Assembly: GCA_029168955.1 (NCBI GenBank)
Contig: JAPDOI010000117.1
Location: 806,001 to 870,000, forward strand
Direction of reading: 5' to 3'
Length of the DNA: 64,000 nt
Origin: Aplectana chamaeleonis
Taxonomy: Eukaryota; Nematoda; Chromadorea; Rhabditida; Cosmocercidae
This document shows, one piece after another, positions 9,101-19,583 of this stretch; the first letter of the stretch is position 1, and every line of letters starts with the position of its first letter. The position numbers and the translations under genes were made by a program. The notes below the pieces were generated by a model. The model was not told where the DNA came from, did no database searches, and saw nothing but the letters and a program-made list of their open reading frames with translations.

Positions 9101-12100
9101 GGGGTGGGGTCGCAAAAGTTTCGAACCAAAAATGAAAATTTGGTCAAGGTATCCCAGAGATTCTCGAAATTTTTGGTCATCAAAGAGAAGGATCGTAGCA
9201 TTGCTCAGGTTTGAGACGCTTGAGCCGGATTACTAGACGAATTCTCGGCGTCTGACAGTTTAAGTAATCAAGTATAAATTGCCCAGAAATGGCGCCTCGG
9301 GGAAGGGGGTATCGCAAAAATTTTGGTTTTTGGAAAAAATTGATTGTGGGGTCGTTCCGGTTTCGAGAAATTACGCAACGCCCCGCTCGACTCTGATTAC
9401 AATGAGTGGCACCTGAGCTCTTACGGGACTTGTGATGGGCCGGCTTCCAATCAGGGTCGAGCAGGCCATTGCGCTGATTTTCGCCGGAGCTGCGACCCCC
9501 CTCCGCGTTTACCAAATTTCACTACCCCCATCGATATATAATTATTCCTTGAGATTTTTGAGAGTGAAAAAGTTGGAAGAGTCCAGATTTTTGGTAAACT
9601 TCGGGCGAATCGTACGACCCTATCCAAGATCGTTTTTTTAATTCCCAATTTATTACTACCCCCGTTACGCCAACTCGCAACCCTGCTTCCAATTCTTTTG
9701 AGTGGGTGTCTAGCTCAGATATAGGAGGGCTGCTGATTTTATCCTGTGGGCCGTCTGTCAAAATGGGCGGTTCTCTGGTCCTACTGGGTGGATTTTGAAC
9801 CTATTGGTTTGGCCAGTTCAAATCCAAGTGGCCGAGCTTCTGACCAACTACTTTGTGTGCGTCTAGTCCTATTGGTCTTGGATCTCAGCTGCTTTGAGAG
9901 GGACACAAGTTCAACTGTACAAGTGCAGAGGTCTTCTACACACATTACTTGGAAGCTCAAGATCATCGGATCAGCGAAATACTGTCATTCCCGGAGCCGC
10001 ATTCCGGTCCGCATCTGCGGACTACGCTGTTGCATCCCGCAACGCGATGATAATCGTGCGGAGAGAAAGGTGAATCTTGCCGGCACTAAGTCGTCCCAGC
10101 GCGATTATCATCTTATCGTGTGATGCAACAGCCGTCGTCTGCAGTATGAACCGGAATTGGGCTTCGAAAACAACAGTAGTCGAAATTCATTGCATAAAGC
10201 GTATCTCCCTCATTTGAGTTCGGTGGAGCAAGGAGCGGAGCAGTCGGTCTTGGAATATTGTAGCGGTGATCAGCAGATTTCGACATGATGACCCCGATAA
10301 AACTTACCTTGCCGGACTAGGAATGAGGGGGCTAGGCCATAAGCGAGGTAGTGTGCTTCTTTGGGCTGAATTCCGGTCCGCAATTGCGCCTCGACACGCT
10401 CTGCGGCCGCACGCGCTCGAGTCAGTCGAGTTTCCAGCGCCAAAGCCGACTCGATATGGCTTTTTGAATAGTTTTCTCCAATTTGGTTTAGTTGCCAGTT
10501 TCTAAAACCCACTTATAGCCACCAGATCGGCGGCTGCGGCGCTGGAAACTCTTCCGACTCGAAAGCGCGCGGCCGCAAAGCGTGTCGAGACGCAATGGCG
10601 GACCGGAATTGGGCCCAGAGAAGCTCAGTAATCCTCTCAGATACCTTTTCAACGGTCAAGTTTTCAGGTAGCTGAGCTGGTTGGCGAACCAGCTCCAGAA
10701 ACGGAGGGTTTCTACTTCCAACAGACTATGCTGCGTATTAAAGATCCACGAAAGTCGCTGCCGTTCTACACCAAGGTTCTTGGTATGAGGTGAGATGACT
10801 GTAATGTAAAATTTCTCCCAAGTTTTTGTATTTACCCTCTATAAAACGTCGAAATTCACATCACTCGAGGCGCGAGCGGCGCGCGCGCCGCCTCGGCCTC
10901 CGTCTGCCCTATGCTATCTCACTGTCTCTACCCTCCGCTCCCCACCAGCGCGCGTAGGAACCAAGTGAATTTCGCCGTTTTATAGCCTGTACCTCCGAAA
11001 ATTTACAGATTGTTGAAGCAAATGGACTTTTCCGCCGGCAAGTTCTCATTGTACTTCATGGGTTATAAGAAGGCCGAAGAAGTCCCGAAAGGCGAGAAGG
11101 AAAGGAATCATTTTGCGCTTTCTACCCTGGCGACGATTGAACTGACGCAGTAAGTGAACCGATTGTCCGTTTTTTTTTCGGACTTTCTTCTTCTTCTTTG
11201 CAGTCGCAGGAAGGTTTTTGTCAAAGGTTCAAGAAACGGGCGACTGAAACCGGATTCGTCCACAAATCCATTGTTGTGAGAGTGGTAGGCCTCTTTGGGC
11301 ATTCGAATAGGTGTTCAGTTGTGTGGCCACGGCTACCACAGTCCGGGCACTCATCCGGCTTACTGCGATCGATCTTATGCAAGAATGACATCAGCATAGG
11401 GGAATGACCGCAGCGCAACGAGGGAAGGGTACTTCTAGCCCGCCTACCGAGTTCCATCTCGGTGTCGCTGACTATGGGTGGTGCGACCCCCAATATGGGA
11501 TTGACGGTCATCCTACCCAAGTGATCCCTGACGAACTTGGTGTGCTCCGCACGTAAAAGACGCAGACGATCCAGTTGGGAGTCCGTCCATCTTTGTATAT
11601 TAACTTTCTCGGGAGCATCCGCAGATGGCCTTCTGATACGTCTCTCTCTCACGGGATTCATGATCCTTCTTAATGGGTAGTCAGGCTGCTTGACAATGTT
11701 AATTACCAGTTGCTGCGCCTGGAGTTGGCAGTGCTCCTTAACTGGCAGAATTCGGGCTTCAGCATGAAGATGTTCCACTGGGGTGCTTTTAGCACACCCT
11801 GTGGCAATCCGAAGAGCAGCATTTTGGACTCGCTGCATCTTTGTCCACGATGAATCCGATATCATGTGCTGCCATACCGGTGCAGCGTACTCCAACGCCG
11901 GCTGCAATATTGCCTTGTAGGTGGTCAAAATTGTCTCCTTGCTACTTCCCCACGACGTTCCTCCCAGAGCTCGTAGGACGTTGAGCTTTGCTTTCACTGT
12001 AGCCTGTTTCTGCTCAGTATTCTTGTGGAACCTCAACGAAGGATCAAAAACTAGGCCGAGCAGCTTAGGAAAACGTGCAGCAGGCAGAGGAGCATCTTCC

Positions 12101-15100
12101 CGATTCACAACGGGGTGAGCGCAGTGTTCCTTAGGGTCAGTGGAGAAAACTGATACAGATGATTTAGCGGCAGAGACAGTGAGCATCATATCATCGAGAA
12201 AGTTCTTCAGAACGATGAGGTAGCTATTGATCTTGCGTGCAGCTACATTAATGTCTCTGTCCCGGCACAAGATGGTGATGTCATCCGCATACGCAACGAC
12301 TTTGATGTCATTTGGGGGAACGGGCAAATCTTCCAGGTAAAGACTGAACAGAGCAGGCGATATGACTCCTCCTTGAGGGACACCGGCAGCGATCGGGATG
12401 CTATTAGAGACATGTCCCTGAAACAGCACTTTTGCTCGGCGCCCTTTGATGAGTGCTGTAATCCATCGCTTCTGCCAAGGCGGGATGGTGGACCTCAATA
12501 GCTTCTCAGACAGTATGCCCTAGTTGACAGTGTCAAACGCCTTCGTGAGGTCCAGGGCTACTCCAACAGTGCGTTGAGGCTTGGTGGCGTTGAAGCCATC
12601 CAAAACATAGCTCACAATCTCCAGCAGCGCCGTGGTGGTAGAGTGTAATTTGCGGAATCCATGCTGGTGCTGCTGATTGTTATTAGGCTCGGCAAGCTCC
12701 TTTGACGACCAGTTCCTCAACGACCTTTGCGATTGGTGATAACAGACTTATTGGCCTGTATCCCTTAGCCGTCGATGGTGATTTACCTGCCTTAGGCAAC
12801 GGAACGACGCTTGCCATTTTCCAGTCTTGGGGTACGATGCACGTGCGAAAGGATGTTTTGATGACGTCAGCCAGGATTGGCATATTCTCAGTCGGTAGTT
12901 TCTTCAAGATCGCTGGACTAATGCCATCCGGCCCTACAGCCTTCGAGTGGCGCATCTCTTTTACCACCTTTTCAATCTGCGCGGGCGTCACTGCTTCTGC
13001 TTCATTAATGAGTGGCAACTTACAGAGCTCTCTTGCAGTCACTCGATTTTGTTTCGCTCTCTTAGCCTGAGTTATGGAAAAATTCTTTCCGAGAGCAGTT
13101 GCAGCCTCCTTTCCCGATTTGAAGACTCCATTCTCGAACTCGATCGTAGAGTAGTTTGTGGAGGTGCTCTTGCCCGAGATCTTCTTTAGAACTTTCCAAG
13201 TTGACGCTCCATCACTCTTGAAATTCATCTTCTCCATGAATTCCTCCCAACACTCCTTCTTGTGCTTGTCCAGATCTCGCTTAATCTCGCTATCCAGCTC
13301 AGCAATGGTCGGATTCAGGTGATCTGCCACTCTCTTTGCATCCCTTGTCCTTATCTTCTCCAAGATTCCCCTGGTGACATTGGGAAAGAAGGTCTTAACT
13401 CGGCCCTCCGGAATGGCGGCTTTCATTGCCTTGCGAATAGCGTCCGTCAAGTGACGCTCTTTCTGGTGCACGTTTCCATTCCATGGGTAGTCATCCACAT
13501 GGCGAAGTGCCACCTCCTGAACAAGCGCCAGTCTGCAAGGCAAAGATTAAGATAAGATCTTTGACGGATACCTGAATAAGGAGCAAGAGAATTAGAGATC
13601 GACGTGGACAAAAACGGGGATATGATCACTGGACAGAGTTGTAGCTGTCGACCAAGAGCAGGCGCTGGAGAGATTAGATGATACAAGAGAGATGTCTGGA
13701 CTAGAGGATCGGCCGTTGGCCGGGAGACGAGTGGGCTGATAATCGTTGAGAATGACCAGATCGCACTCCTCCGCCCATTCTTCGACGTCTTCTCCTCTAG
13801 CGTCAGTGTCAAGCGACGAGTAGAATGTATGAGCATTGAAATCGCCTGCAAAGACAACAGAGGGTGAAAGGGAGCAGTCAAACAGCTGCTTGAGTGAGGG
13901 AATAGGGTCATAAGATTGGGGACAGGACGTGGTAGGAGGGATATAGATATTAAAAAGAGATATAGAGGTTTTAAGAGGGAGATGGATAGGTAGGTACTCG
14001 AGAGTACCGTCCTTTGGTGTGTTTGGTATGATATGAGAGGGTAGATTTGATAATACGAAAGTGGAAACTCCTCCGCCGAGAGCTGTCTTTGGAGCATGAT
14101 AAGCAGTGTAGCCAGAAATGTTAGGGTGACGTGCGGTAGTAGAAGGAGAAAGTTTGGTTTCCTGAACCATTATGACATCAGGATGATGAGTACGAGCAAA
14201 AAGAGAGAGTTCAGACAACTTGGCACGAAGGCCATTGAGGTTAATATGCACAATAGAGAGGGGGCGGTTGGTAAATGAGGAATCAGAGTTACTGGGGGCA
14301 GAGCACAGAACACAACGGAAGGAAGGATTGTGATGCCTCACAGAACTGAGACCCGAACAGGAGAGATGCACCCACCTTTGGCATTCGAAGCACTGGACGC
14401 TGGTATGTCTCCTGGTAACATCCTTGCCGCACGTGGCGCATGAGTACTTCTGAGCGGGTCCTGGATTCCTCTCGACGCCGGCCATTTGTAGTAGAATCCT
14501 TAGGAGAGCTGCAGCCAGCCAGCATCTCTCCCATGACAAAAACCCTCCACACGGAGGGGTTGACGTCGGTTTGCACGGAGGTGGTCTTCTTTCCTCCACA
14601 CTGCCACGACACGAACGTACGACATCTCGGCAGCTTTCGGACTTTGAAAGAGTTCTGAATCTTTTTTTTCAGCAATTGGGGAACTGAGAATCAGCCCGAC
14701 TTCAGCTATCACAATGGCAACAAGGAGCCGAGGGGATTTGGTGGGTTTCCTATTTTCGGTAACCTGACGAGGGACTGATCCCAGCAGAAACTGCAGTTTC
14801 AAAAAATATTCCGTGGAATACTATGGGGGAGATGAAAGGAAACAATTTGAAGTTCATTAAATTCCCTTAAAGGCAGCATACACGGTCAAAAATGGTATCG
14901 ATTTTATGACATAAATCAAAGGTTTTGAGCTGTTGTATTGGGAACTGACGAAAAGTGTGTGGAAATAGAGGAATAACGGTTATTTTGTTATCAGGTGAAG
15001 GTGGACGAGTTTTACAGCGCGCGGTTGAAACAGCGACTATTGGCAACAAAACGGTTGATATAGAGAAGCCGATATACTCTTACAGCCTGTACTGAAACGT

Positions 15101-18100
15101 TCACCTCTTTGGAAGCATCAAAAACCAGCCAAAAGGACCGTATTAGTACAATCAATCTGGACGAGTTTGTATCTTGCGGCGGGGTTGCAGAAAATTTCCG
15201 ATTTGCATCGCTGAACTTCAGTCATTTTTGACGCTTCCAACGGTGTGAGCAGTCTACTAGGAGCCATGCGACTCCGGAAACGTAGTTATCTCAATAACTT
15301 TTTCGAGGGTGTCTGCTGCCTCTAATGCACTTGGGTAGATCAAACACGAGAAAAAAATGATTTTCTGAATTGTGGAAATTCGAACACTTTCGGTCCAAAC
15401 TGTGTTCAGGGGCCTTTTTGGGGCGCTGAACACGAATATAAGTTCCGTTTCCAGTTTTCGGAAGATTACCGTAGGTTACTGTAGAGAAATGATACTTTTC
15501 CTACTGTAACATATAGTAATCTTAGAGAAACTGAAAATGGAATGTATTTTCGTGTTCTGCGCCCCAAATAACTCTTCTCGATGAAGTTTGGGCTGAAAAT
15601 GTTTACTGAGGAACCTTGCATGGCCAACCCCACCATTGAAAAGATGACGAATGTTTTCTGGTCAATTCTGCTCCGCTGTCTCCGAATCTGACATCGGATT
15701 GTGCTACGGGCATGTAGTGAACGAAGTTATAAGCGTTTTTGAAGCTTCGTGAAAAGGTTAGGGTACCCATCAGCCAATTTTTGGGGTGTTTGAAAAAAAA
15801 TTCGGATTCGGCTCAAAACTTTCAACTGGGGGTTATTCAAGGCGCTGAACGCGATTCTGGGGTCTGTTTGTTGCTAGACTAATGGTTACTATAGGTTACG
15901 ATAGGCATAATGCCTTTTAACTCTCCTAAAAACTCTCAAATAATGGACCTCAATTTCTTGTTCGGCGTCCCCAATGACACCCACAGAAAAATTATGGGCC
16001 AAATCTGAGACTTTGACCAAGCTACCGTATACCCACCGTAACCTACCGTAATTTATCAAAAATCGATAAACGGATTGCAGATTCGTGTTTGGCACTGCAA
16101 ATAACCCCAGAGCAACAATTTGAGCCATATCTATCTTAGCACTCCGGAAATCGGCAAACGTCGCGATTTGCCATTAAATTCCCCCCCCCCTCCTCCTTCA
16201 TGGGATGCTTTGAACGAACCAAGTCGAAAAGCTTGGAGATATGTCAAGTAAACCCCAGATTCGTGATCGGCGCCCCATTCAACCCTTCCGGAAGGATTTT
16301 GAGTGAAATCCGCAACATTTTTTCAACGTTGTCAGAGTTATAAATAAGCACCCAACTGAAAATCCGCACCAGTCCAAAGTGGTATCAGTCGTGGAAAGTT
16401 TGGAAAATGTGCCTTCACCCAAAATTTGCTCAGTGGGGTGGTTTCGGGCGTTGAACACAAGCGTGAGGTCCGTATCCGGATTCCGCAAACACTAATGCGC
16501 GTTTTTGATAGAAAAAAATGGAGTGAAGTACGAACTTTGATAGGCTATAACTTTTTTCGCAGATGTCCGCAGATCCGAGTTCATATTCGAAGAGGGCGTG
16601 CCATACTCGACCGGAAAACCTTTTTCAGCTTTCTGATCCGGGGGTACACCATGCGAGGTTCCCTAGACAGTTTTTAAATTCAAACAATTGTTTATTGCGG
16701 CTTTTGATCTACTCATGCACATTAAAGGCACAGTCCAACCTCAGAGGTAATTTTTGATATTTTGGTCCGGTCGCCGTCTTTAGCAACCCTGCCAAGCGCG
16801 AGATCTTAGTTCGCTCAACAAGCGAGAAAAAGCTAGGAAAAAGTCGGCCACGCCACCTTGAAAGAAAAAATGGGCAACGCCCACTGGCAGGTTTCCGATC
16901 TCAATTGGGAAGAGACGCGCGAATGATTTTGTTCAAAATCTATGTTCTTCGTTTTGTTTTCGGTCTGGCTTTATATTGTGACCTTATTCAGAATGATGAC
17001 TGCAAATAACGAGAAAATACAGGCCCGAGACAACTCGTCCGCGAACTTCTAATAGTTCAAATTCAAAATTTTCGAGGACCCGTAACTCAGTTTGTAGTGA
17101 GTTCTAAGCGATTCTGAAAACACCATTGTGATCAGCGTGAAATTTTCTACAAGATAGGCTAGGACACGAGAAATCAATTCTGAGCTTGGACTGTGGCTTT
17201 AAGGAAATTTATCGAAGTTAAAATTGTGGCGCTATGTGAGGGTAGAGGGTGGGCATTATGGCGCGATGCACTTGGCCACGCCCATTTCACCGTTCCGTAC
17301 TAAATTTGAGCACGTGCCCGGGGTTTCCCTCCCCTGCCAAAATCACGAGAGTTATTGCGGTACGGAAAAATGGGCATAGCCGAGTGCGATTTAACAGTGC
17401 TCCCTCCCGCTCATATAGCACCTAAATTGTTTCTTTTTATTATCGATCACTGGTTGAGAGATCGCCGCGACGAACACGTGTGGCACGCACGCAAGCGACG
17501 AGGTTATGATAGTCATGAACATCAATCAAGAGATATCACGTTAGATCGCTGCGCCGCGGCTATCTCTCGACCAGTGATCAACGATACCTTTCCCACAACA
17601 CTCAAAAGGTCTTTCATTCAGAGCCCCAGCTTGTGCTGGGATGAGTGCCTAGTGAGAAAGTTTGATCCTTGCAAAAAGGATCTTGAATTACAATCTTTGC
17701 TGAAAGTTCGGCATGAGGCGACCCCTTAAGCAATCGAAGAGTTATTTGAGTGTTCGATTCGTTTGGAAAATTTGATTATCCGTTTTCAGAACGTTTTCTT
17801 TTGAATATTTGCAATATTCGCTGTTTTGAGCATCCAGTTTAGTATTCGAAAACTCGAAGTATTTTGGTGCTGAAATATTCAGCTAACTGGGGATCACAAC
17901 ACCCGAGTATTGAGCCACTAAAAATAGTGTTTGTGAAGTATCCAAAAATTATTTGGGAATACAATTTTTTTTAAAATTCTAGTAATAATTCCCTTTGTAA
18001 CCCGAGAACCTTTTCAAGTCGAGTAAAGGACGGGTTTCTTCATATATTCTTTAGTTTAGAAAAATTTTTGGGACTGAGATTTTGTCAACAAATCATGAAT

Positions 18101-19082
18101 TCCCTAGGAATGTCCAAAACATGAAAATCGAATGAAATTTCTCAAGAAATCTCGATGATATATAATCAAAAAATCCTTTTGATATCTCTAGAAAAGGATT
18201 ACTACCAACTATACTTGGGCATCGAATAATTTTGAATCATCCTATAAATGAATTCTTCTCCTCAATGTTGAAACGAATCGAGCTTTCTCTGGTTTCCAGA
18301 CAACAAGTAGGGGGGGGGGACTTCTTATAAGTTAGGTTAGAGTAGAATCGATTGCATTAATTGAATCACAATTATCTAATGATCTTGAGAATTTCAGCCG
18401 AGTTTTTGATTTTTTTCTGAAATTTCTAAATGACTAGTTCTTCAAGGTAAAGCATTTGAAGAACTGAGATATTTCTCCGAGTTTTCATTCGAGTTTCCCT
18501 TTCCAAGAATTATTTGGATTGGTGATTGATTCTCGAGTAAAAATAGGCAAGCATTGAACAGTTTTTTCGGTATCGAGTATGCGAATACTGTTATCTGTAA
18601 TTGGCCGAAGATTTGCAGATTTTTACATTACTTCAATCATTTATAGTTGAGAACAAATCGATGCAAAAAGAGGTAAAAATAAGTGAATCGATTACCCAGA
18701 AATTTGACTTGTTTGAAACATATGCTATGTGAGGAAAATAATAGCTGTCGAATTCCAAGATATACTACTTATGCGTAAGTCATCGTTTGTTTCAAAGGAC
18801 TATTCGGGGACTCACCTGGTTTAAGTGATCCCATTTACTATATATTTTGCATAGTTTATGTGAAATCCTGGCTCATAAAATGCATTCAAAATCTTGGAGA
18901 GCTATATTTTTTCAGGCCACATTGGAATCGTTGTGCCGGATGTTGACAAGGCGTGCGAGCGTTTCGAGAAGATGGGCGTCAAATTTGTGAAAAAGCCGCA
19001 GGATGGAACGATGAAAGGACTGGCGTTCATTGAAGATCCAGATGGGTACTGGATCGAGATCTTCAATCCAAGAAATATCTGA
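6123..19082 (+). CDS. GLO1: Glyoxalase I (lactoylglutathione lyase), five exons
   Basis: It isomerises the methylglyoxal-glutathione hemithioacetal to S-lactoylglutathione in the cytosol. Coding exons are 6123-6182, 10668-10789, 11009-11149, 14673-14740 and 18916-19082, giving 185 aa (human GLO1 has 184). All junctions are GT-AG and phases match. Recognisable blocks are [10 protein letters not shown] (38-47), LELT-type IELTHNWGTE (104-113), [10 protein letters not shown] (131-140) and [19 protein letters not shown]. The metal ligands of the family map to Q39, E105, H132 and E178. The ATG at 6123 is chosen because it gives the family length and follows a TTTTCAG acceptor (6083-6088) suited to trans- or cis-splicing. 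Introns 1 (4.5 kb), 3 (3.5 kb) and 4 (4.2 kb) are filled with mobile elements; intron 2 is 219 bp. There is no signal or targeting peptide. No lesion was seen in the coding sequence. Confidence 0.95.
6211..6489. mobile_element. MITE family A, copy 2
   Basis: It lies 28 bp inside intron 1 of glyoxalase I, right after the first donor site. It has the same palindromic organisation and internal GCGGCCGC as the other copies and ends in GAGAAGCACAG followed by TA. The left end is slightly diverged (CTTTGCTTCTCTGGG). Confidence 0.8.
7337..8155. mobile_element. Penelope-like element remnant between 174-bp inverted repeats
   Basis: The arms 7337-7510 and 7982-8155 are near-identical inverted copies (CTCGTAGTTGTATTCTT ... 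TTTTGTGAGTTTTCTG). The region between them encodes most of a GIY-YIG-type endonuclease domain, and no reverse transcriptase is present. Each arm contains GGCGTGATTGCCGAAACGTTAGC; the right arm also has CTGAAGA just before it, resembling the conserved core of hammerhead ribozymes reported from Penelope-like elements. A typical cleavage-site stem was not found. It lies in intron 1 of glyoxalase I. Confidence 0.65.
7441..7827 (+). pseudogene. GIY-YIG endonuclease domain remnant (Penelope-like)
   Basis: One frame reads [12 protein letters not shown], then [18 protein letters not shown] and [11 protein letters not shown], an in-frame TGA at 7651-7653, then [25 protein letters not shown] and a TGA at 7825. 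The YVGET, R-x-K-E-H, LEAF and NPK segments match the order of conserved positions in the GIY-YIG nuclease that follows the reverse transcriptase in Penelope-like elements. The internal stop and the missing reverse transcriptase show that it is dead. The upstream part of the frame lies inside the left inverted repeat. Confidence 0.65.
8600..9058. other. Intron 1 stretch with no recognisable feature
   Basis: I see no conserved coding block or RNA gene. The sequence has recurrent TGGGCTTCTGGTCCTATTGG-like words (8880-9050 and again 9705-9870), suggesting an old degenerate tandem or dispersed repeat. Confidence 0.4.
9059..9396. mobile_element. CAGGG-ended MITE, degenerate copy
   Basis: It starts CAGGGTCAAGCGCGTTGCG and ends CGCAACGCCCCGCTCGACTCTG, giving inverted ends of the same family as 25503-25866 and 46855-47177. 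The internal CGCAAAAATTTT-type blocks are shared. I found no matching 8-bp flank here, so the ends may have eroded. Confidence 0.6.
9452..9685. mobile_element. hAT-type MITE with perfect 8-bp duplication
   Basis: The element begins CAGGGTCGAGCAGG and ends CTCGCAACCCTG. It is flanked on both sides by CTTCCAAT (9444-9451 and 9686-9693). An 8-bp duplication with CAGGG ends is the hallmark of hAT transposition. It is 234 bp and non-coding. Confidence 0.85.
9985..10165. mobile_element. Hairpin element
   Basis: GGAGCCGCATTCCGGTCCGC and TGTTGCATCCCGCAACGCGA at the left are mirrored by TGATGCAACAGCCGTCG and GTATGAACCGGAATTGG at the right, with CGATGATAATCG/CGATTATCATC near the centre. It is a palindromic MITE of about 180 bp. 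The family is not recognised. Confidence 0.55.
10351..10628. mobile_element. MITE family A, copy 3
   Basis: It lies between TA dinucleotides in intron 1 of glyoxalase I, ending 39 bp upstream of exon 2. Its ends are GTGTGCTTCTTTGGGC and GCCCAGAGAAGCTCAG. The internal halves match the other four copies. Confidence 0.85.
10838..10987. mobile_element. Small GC-centred inverted-repeat element, copy 1
   Basis: CTATAAAACGTCGAAATTCAC and GTGAATTTCGCCGTTTTATAG form the ends, around a centre with GGCGCGAGCGGCGCGCGCG and CTCCGCTCC. A relative lies at 37785-37942. It fills most of the short intron 2 of glyoxalase I. Confidence 0.6.
11221..12519 (-). pseudogene. Reverse transcriptase C-terminal part of the 2A-type retrotransposon
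   Basis: This is the longest intact stretch of the element's reverse transcriptase. It contains [13 protein letters not shown] (domain B), [11 protein letters not shown] (the catalytic YADD), the thumb region, and near the C-terminus [18 protein letters not shown], a Cys/His knuckle typical of these elements. It is continuous in frame with the upstream piece except for a TAG at 12520-12522 within AFDTVN-stop-GILSEKL. The polymerase is therefore inactive unless the stop is read through. Confidence 0.85.
12520..13543 (-). pseudogene. Reverse transcriptase N-terminal part of the 2A-type retrotransposon
   Basis: The 13543-12683 frame carries [18 protein letters not shown] and [18 protein letters not shown], the fingers region of a non-LTR reverse transcriptase. 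A frameshift near 12700 moves the reading to the overlapping 12720-12520 frame with [15 protein letters not shown] and [12 protein letters not shown] (domain A, catalytic Asp), which ends at a TAG. At its 5' side the frame does not join the endonuclease ORF without at least two further shifts between about 13530 and 13592. Confidence 0.85.
13592..14599 (-). pseudogene. 2A-like motif, PHD finger and endonuclease ORF of the retrotransposon
   Basis: The 335-codon ORF has a hydrophobic lead (about 26-40), then GVERNPGP at 41-48, matching the 2A consensus D-V/I-E-x-N-P-G-P except for G in place of D. A C4HC3 PHD finger follows (C54, C57, C70, C73, H78, C81, C96, C99). The AP-type endonuclease has INLNGLR (119-125), VQETKL with E147, GDFN with D253, and SDHIP with D325. 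A TAA ends the ORF where the linker to the reverse transcriptase should continue. In other elements of this type 2A separates an N-terminal peptide from the main protein by ribosome skipping; whether this diverged motif works is unknown. Confidence 0.85.
14741..15400. other. Intron 4 stretch, mostly featureless
   Basis: A TTAAAGGCAGCATACACGGTC end at 14873-14893 resembles the left end of the TTAA-flanked elements found elsewhere, but no matching right end lies nearby, so it is probably a solo or truncated end. I see no coding sequence. Confidence 0.35.
15410..16600. mobile_element. Family C repeat, copy 2
   Basis: It has the family C motif order: GCTGAACACGAAT, repeated TACCGTAGGTTACTGTAG/ACCGTATACCCACCGTAA blocks, ATTCGTGTTTGGCACTGC, then GGAAAGTTTGGAAAATGTGC. 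The terminal CAAGGGAACC ends of the complete copy were not found. It lies in intron 4 of glyoxalase I and is non-coding. Confidence 0.6.
16722..17202. mobile_element. TTAA-flanked MITE family D, copy at 16.7 kb
   Basis: TTAA lies at both ends (16722-16725 and 17199-17202). The inverted ends are AGGCACAGTCCAACCTCAGA and TCTGAGCTTGGACTGTGGCT. The interior has GAGACAACTCGTCC, GTAACTC and CATTGTGATCAGCGTG, shared by all D copies. The TTAA target suggests mobilisation by a piggyBac-type transposase, which is inference. Confidence 0.8.
17230..17422. mobile_element. MITE family B, copy 3
   Basis: A complete palindromic copy: GCGCTATGTGAG, CTTGGCCACGCCCATTTCAC, the centre GTGCCCGGGG, then GGAAAAATGGGCATAGCC and CATATAGCACC. 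Confidence 0.75.
17436..17592. mobile_element. Hairpin MITE
   Basis: The inverted ends are TTATCGATCACTGGTTGAGA and TCTCGACCAGTGATCAACGA, around GATCGCCGCGACGAAC and GATCGCTGCGCCGCGG. It is about 155 bp, non-coding, and adjacent to the family B copy. Confidence 0.65.
17600..18915. other. AT-rich remainder of intron 4
   Basis: It is AT-rich with many TCGAGTATTCG-like words but no recognisable gene, RNA or inverted-repeat element. It ends at the exon 5 acceptor TTTTTTCAG. Confidence 0.5.
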
Positions 19083-19167
19083 AATTGCGGGATGTTCGCT
19101 TAAATTTTGTTATACTGGTTTTTATTTGTAGAGTGTTAGGTCTAGAAATGTTTATAAGATTATTAGA

Positions 19168-19173
19168 AATGAA
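19168..19173 (+). terminator. Probable polyadenylation signal of glyoxalase I
   Basis: AATGAA lies 86 bases after the stop codon. It is a common variant of AATAAA in nematode 3' ends. No canonical AATAAA lies closer. Confidence 0.45.
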
Positions 19174-19228
19174 GATTTTTTGTTCCCAATAGTGAAACAC
19201 TCCCAGCTACTGCAGTCTCCGTATACGG

Positions 19229-19376
19229 GACAGGGGCTCTCTACACACCGAGGGTGGAGTTGTCCCATTTTCGCAGTTCGAAACGCCGCGCTGCTCAATA
19301 CAAGCGAAGTGGTCCCAAGTGGAATAAGAGCCGCTAAAGGCCGGACAACTCCCTCGGTGTGTAGAGAGCCCCTGTT
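19229..19376. mobile_element. Inverted-repeat MITE with a long target duplication
   Basis: The ends are ACAGGGGCTCTCTACACACC and GGTGTGTAGAGAGCCCCTGT. The flanks TCTCCGTATACGG (19216-19228) and TCTCCGTATGCGG (19377-19389) match at 12 of 13 positions, consistent with a 9-13 bp target duplication as made by Mutator-like transposases. It is non-coding. Confidence 0.7.
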
Positions 19377-19583
19377 TCTCCGTATGCGGCGAAGAGCCAA
19401 AAACGCTATATGTGTATATGGAGGGCCTTCAGGGTGATTGACAGTTTTTTCGCGACCGTTCTGGCCATTTTGTATTGTCAGCAAGTGTATTAACATTCTG
19501 TGGACCTGCCGTTGACAAATCGGACTGTACAGTCGGCACGGTTTTCACTGACACTGTGCTCGATACCGCTGCAAGTTTGCTTA

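Larger units (their letters stand above)
11184..14660 (-). mobile_element. APE-type non-LTR retrotransposon with 2A-like motif, decayed
   Basis: Reading on the minus strand, the element starts close to 14660, encodes a 2A-like motif, a PHD finger and an AP-type endonuclease, then a reverse transcriptase and a C-terminal zinc knuckle, and ends in a short (GAA)n tail at 11184-11203. It occupies almost all of intron 3 of glyoxalase I in antisense orientation. Several stops and frameshifts break the coding region (see the three coding entries). The domain order fits the CR1/Jockey group; the exact clade needs a reverse-transcriptase phylogeny. Confidence 0.85.

Noticed and set aside
13447..14097. 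216-codon minus-strand ORF overlapping the endonuclease
   Set aside because: It is mostly a shifted-frame shadow of the endonuclease; only its last ~30 codons may represent a displaced piece of the linker.
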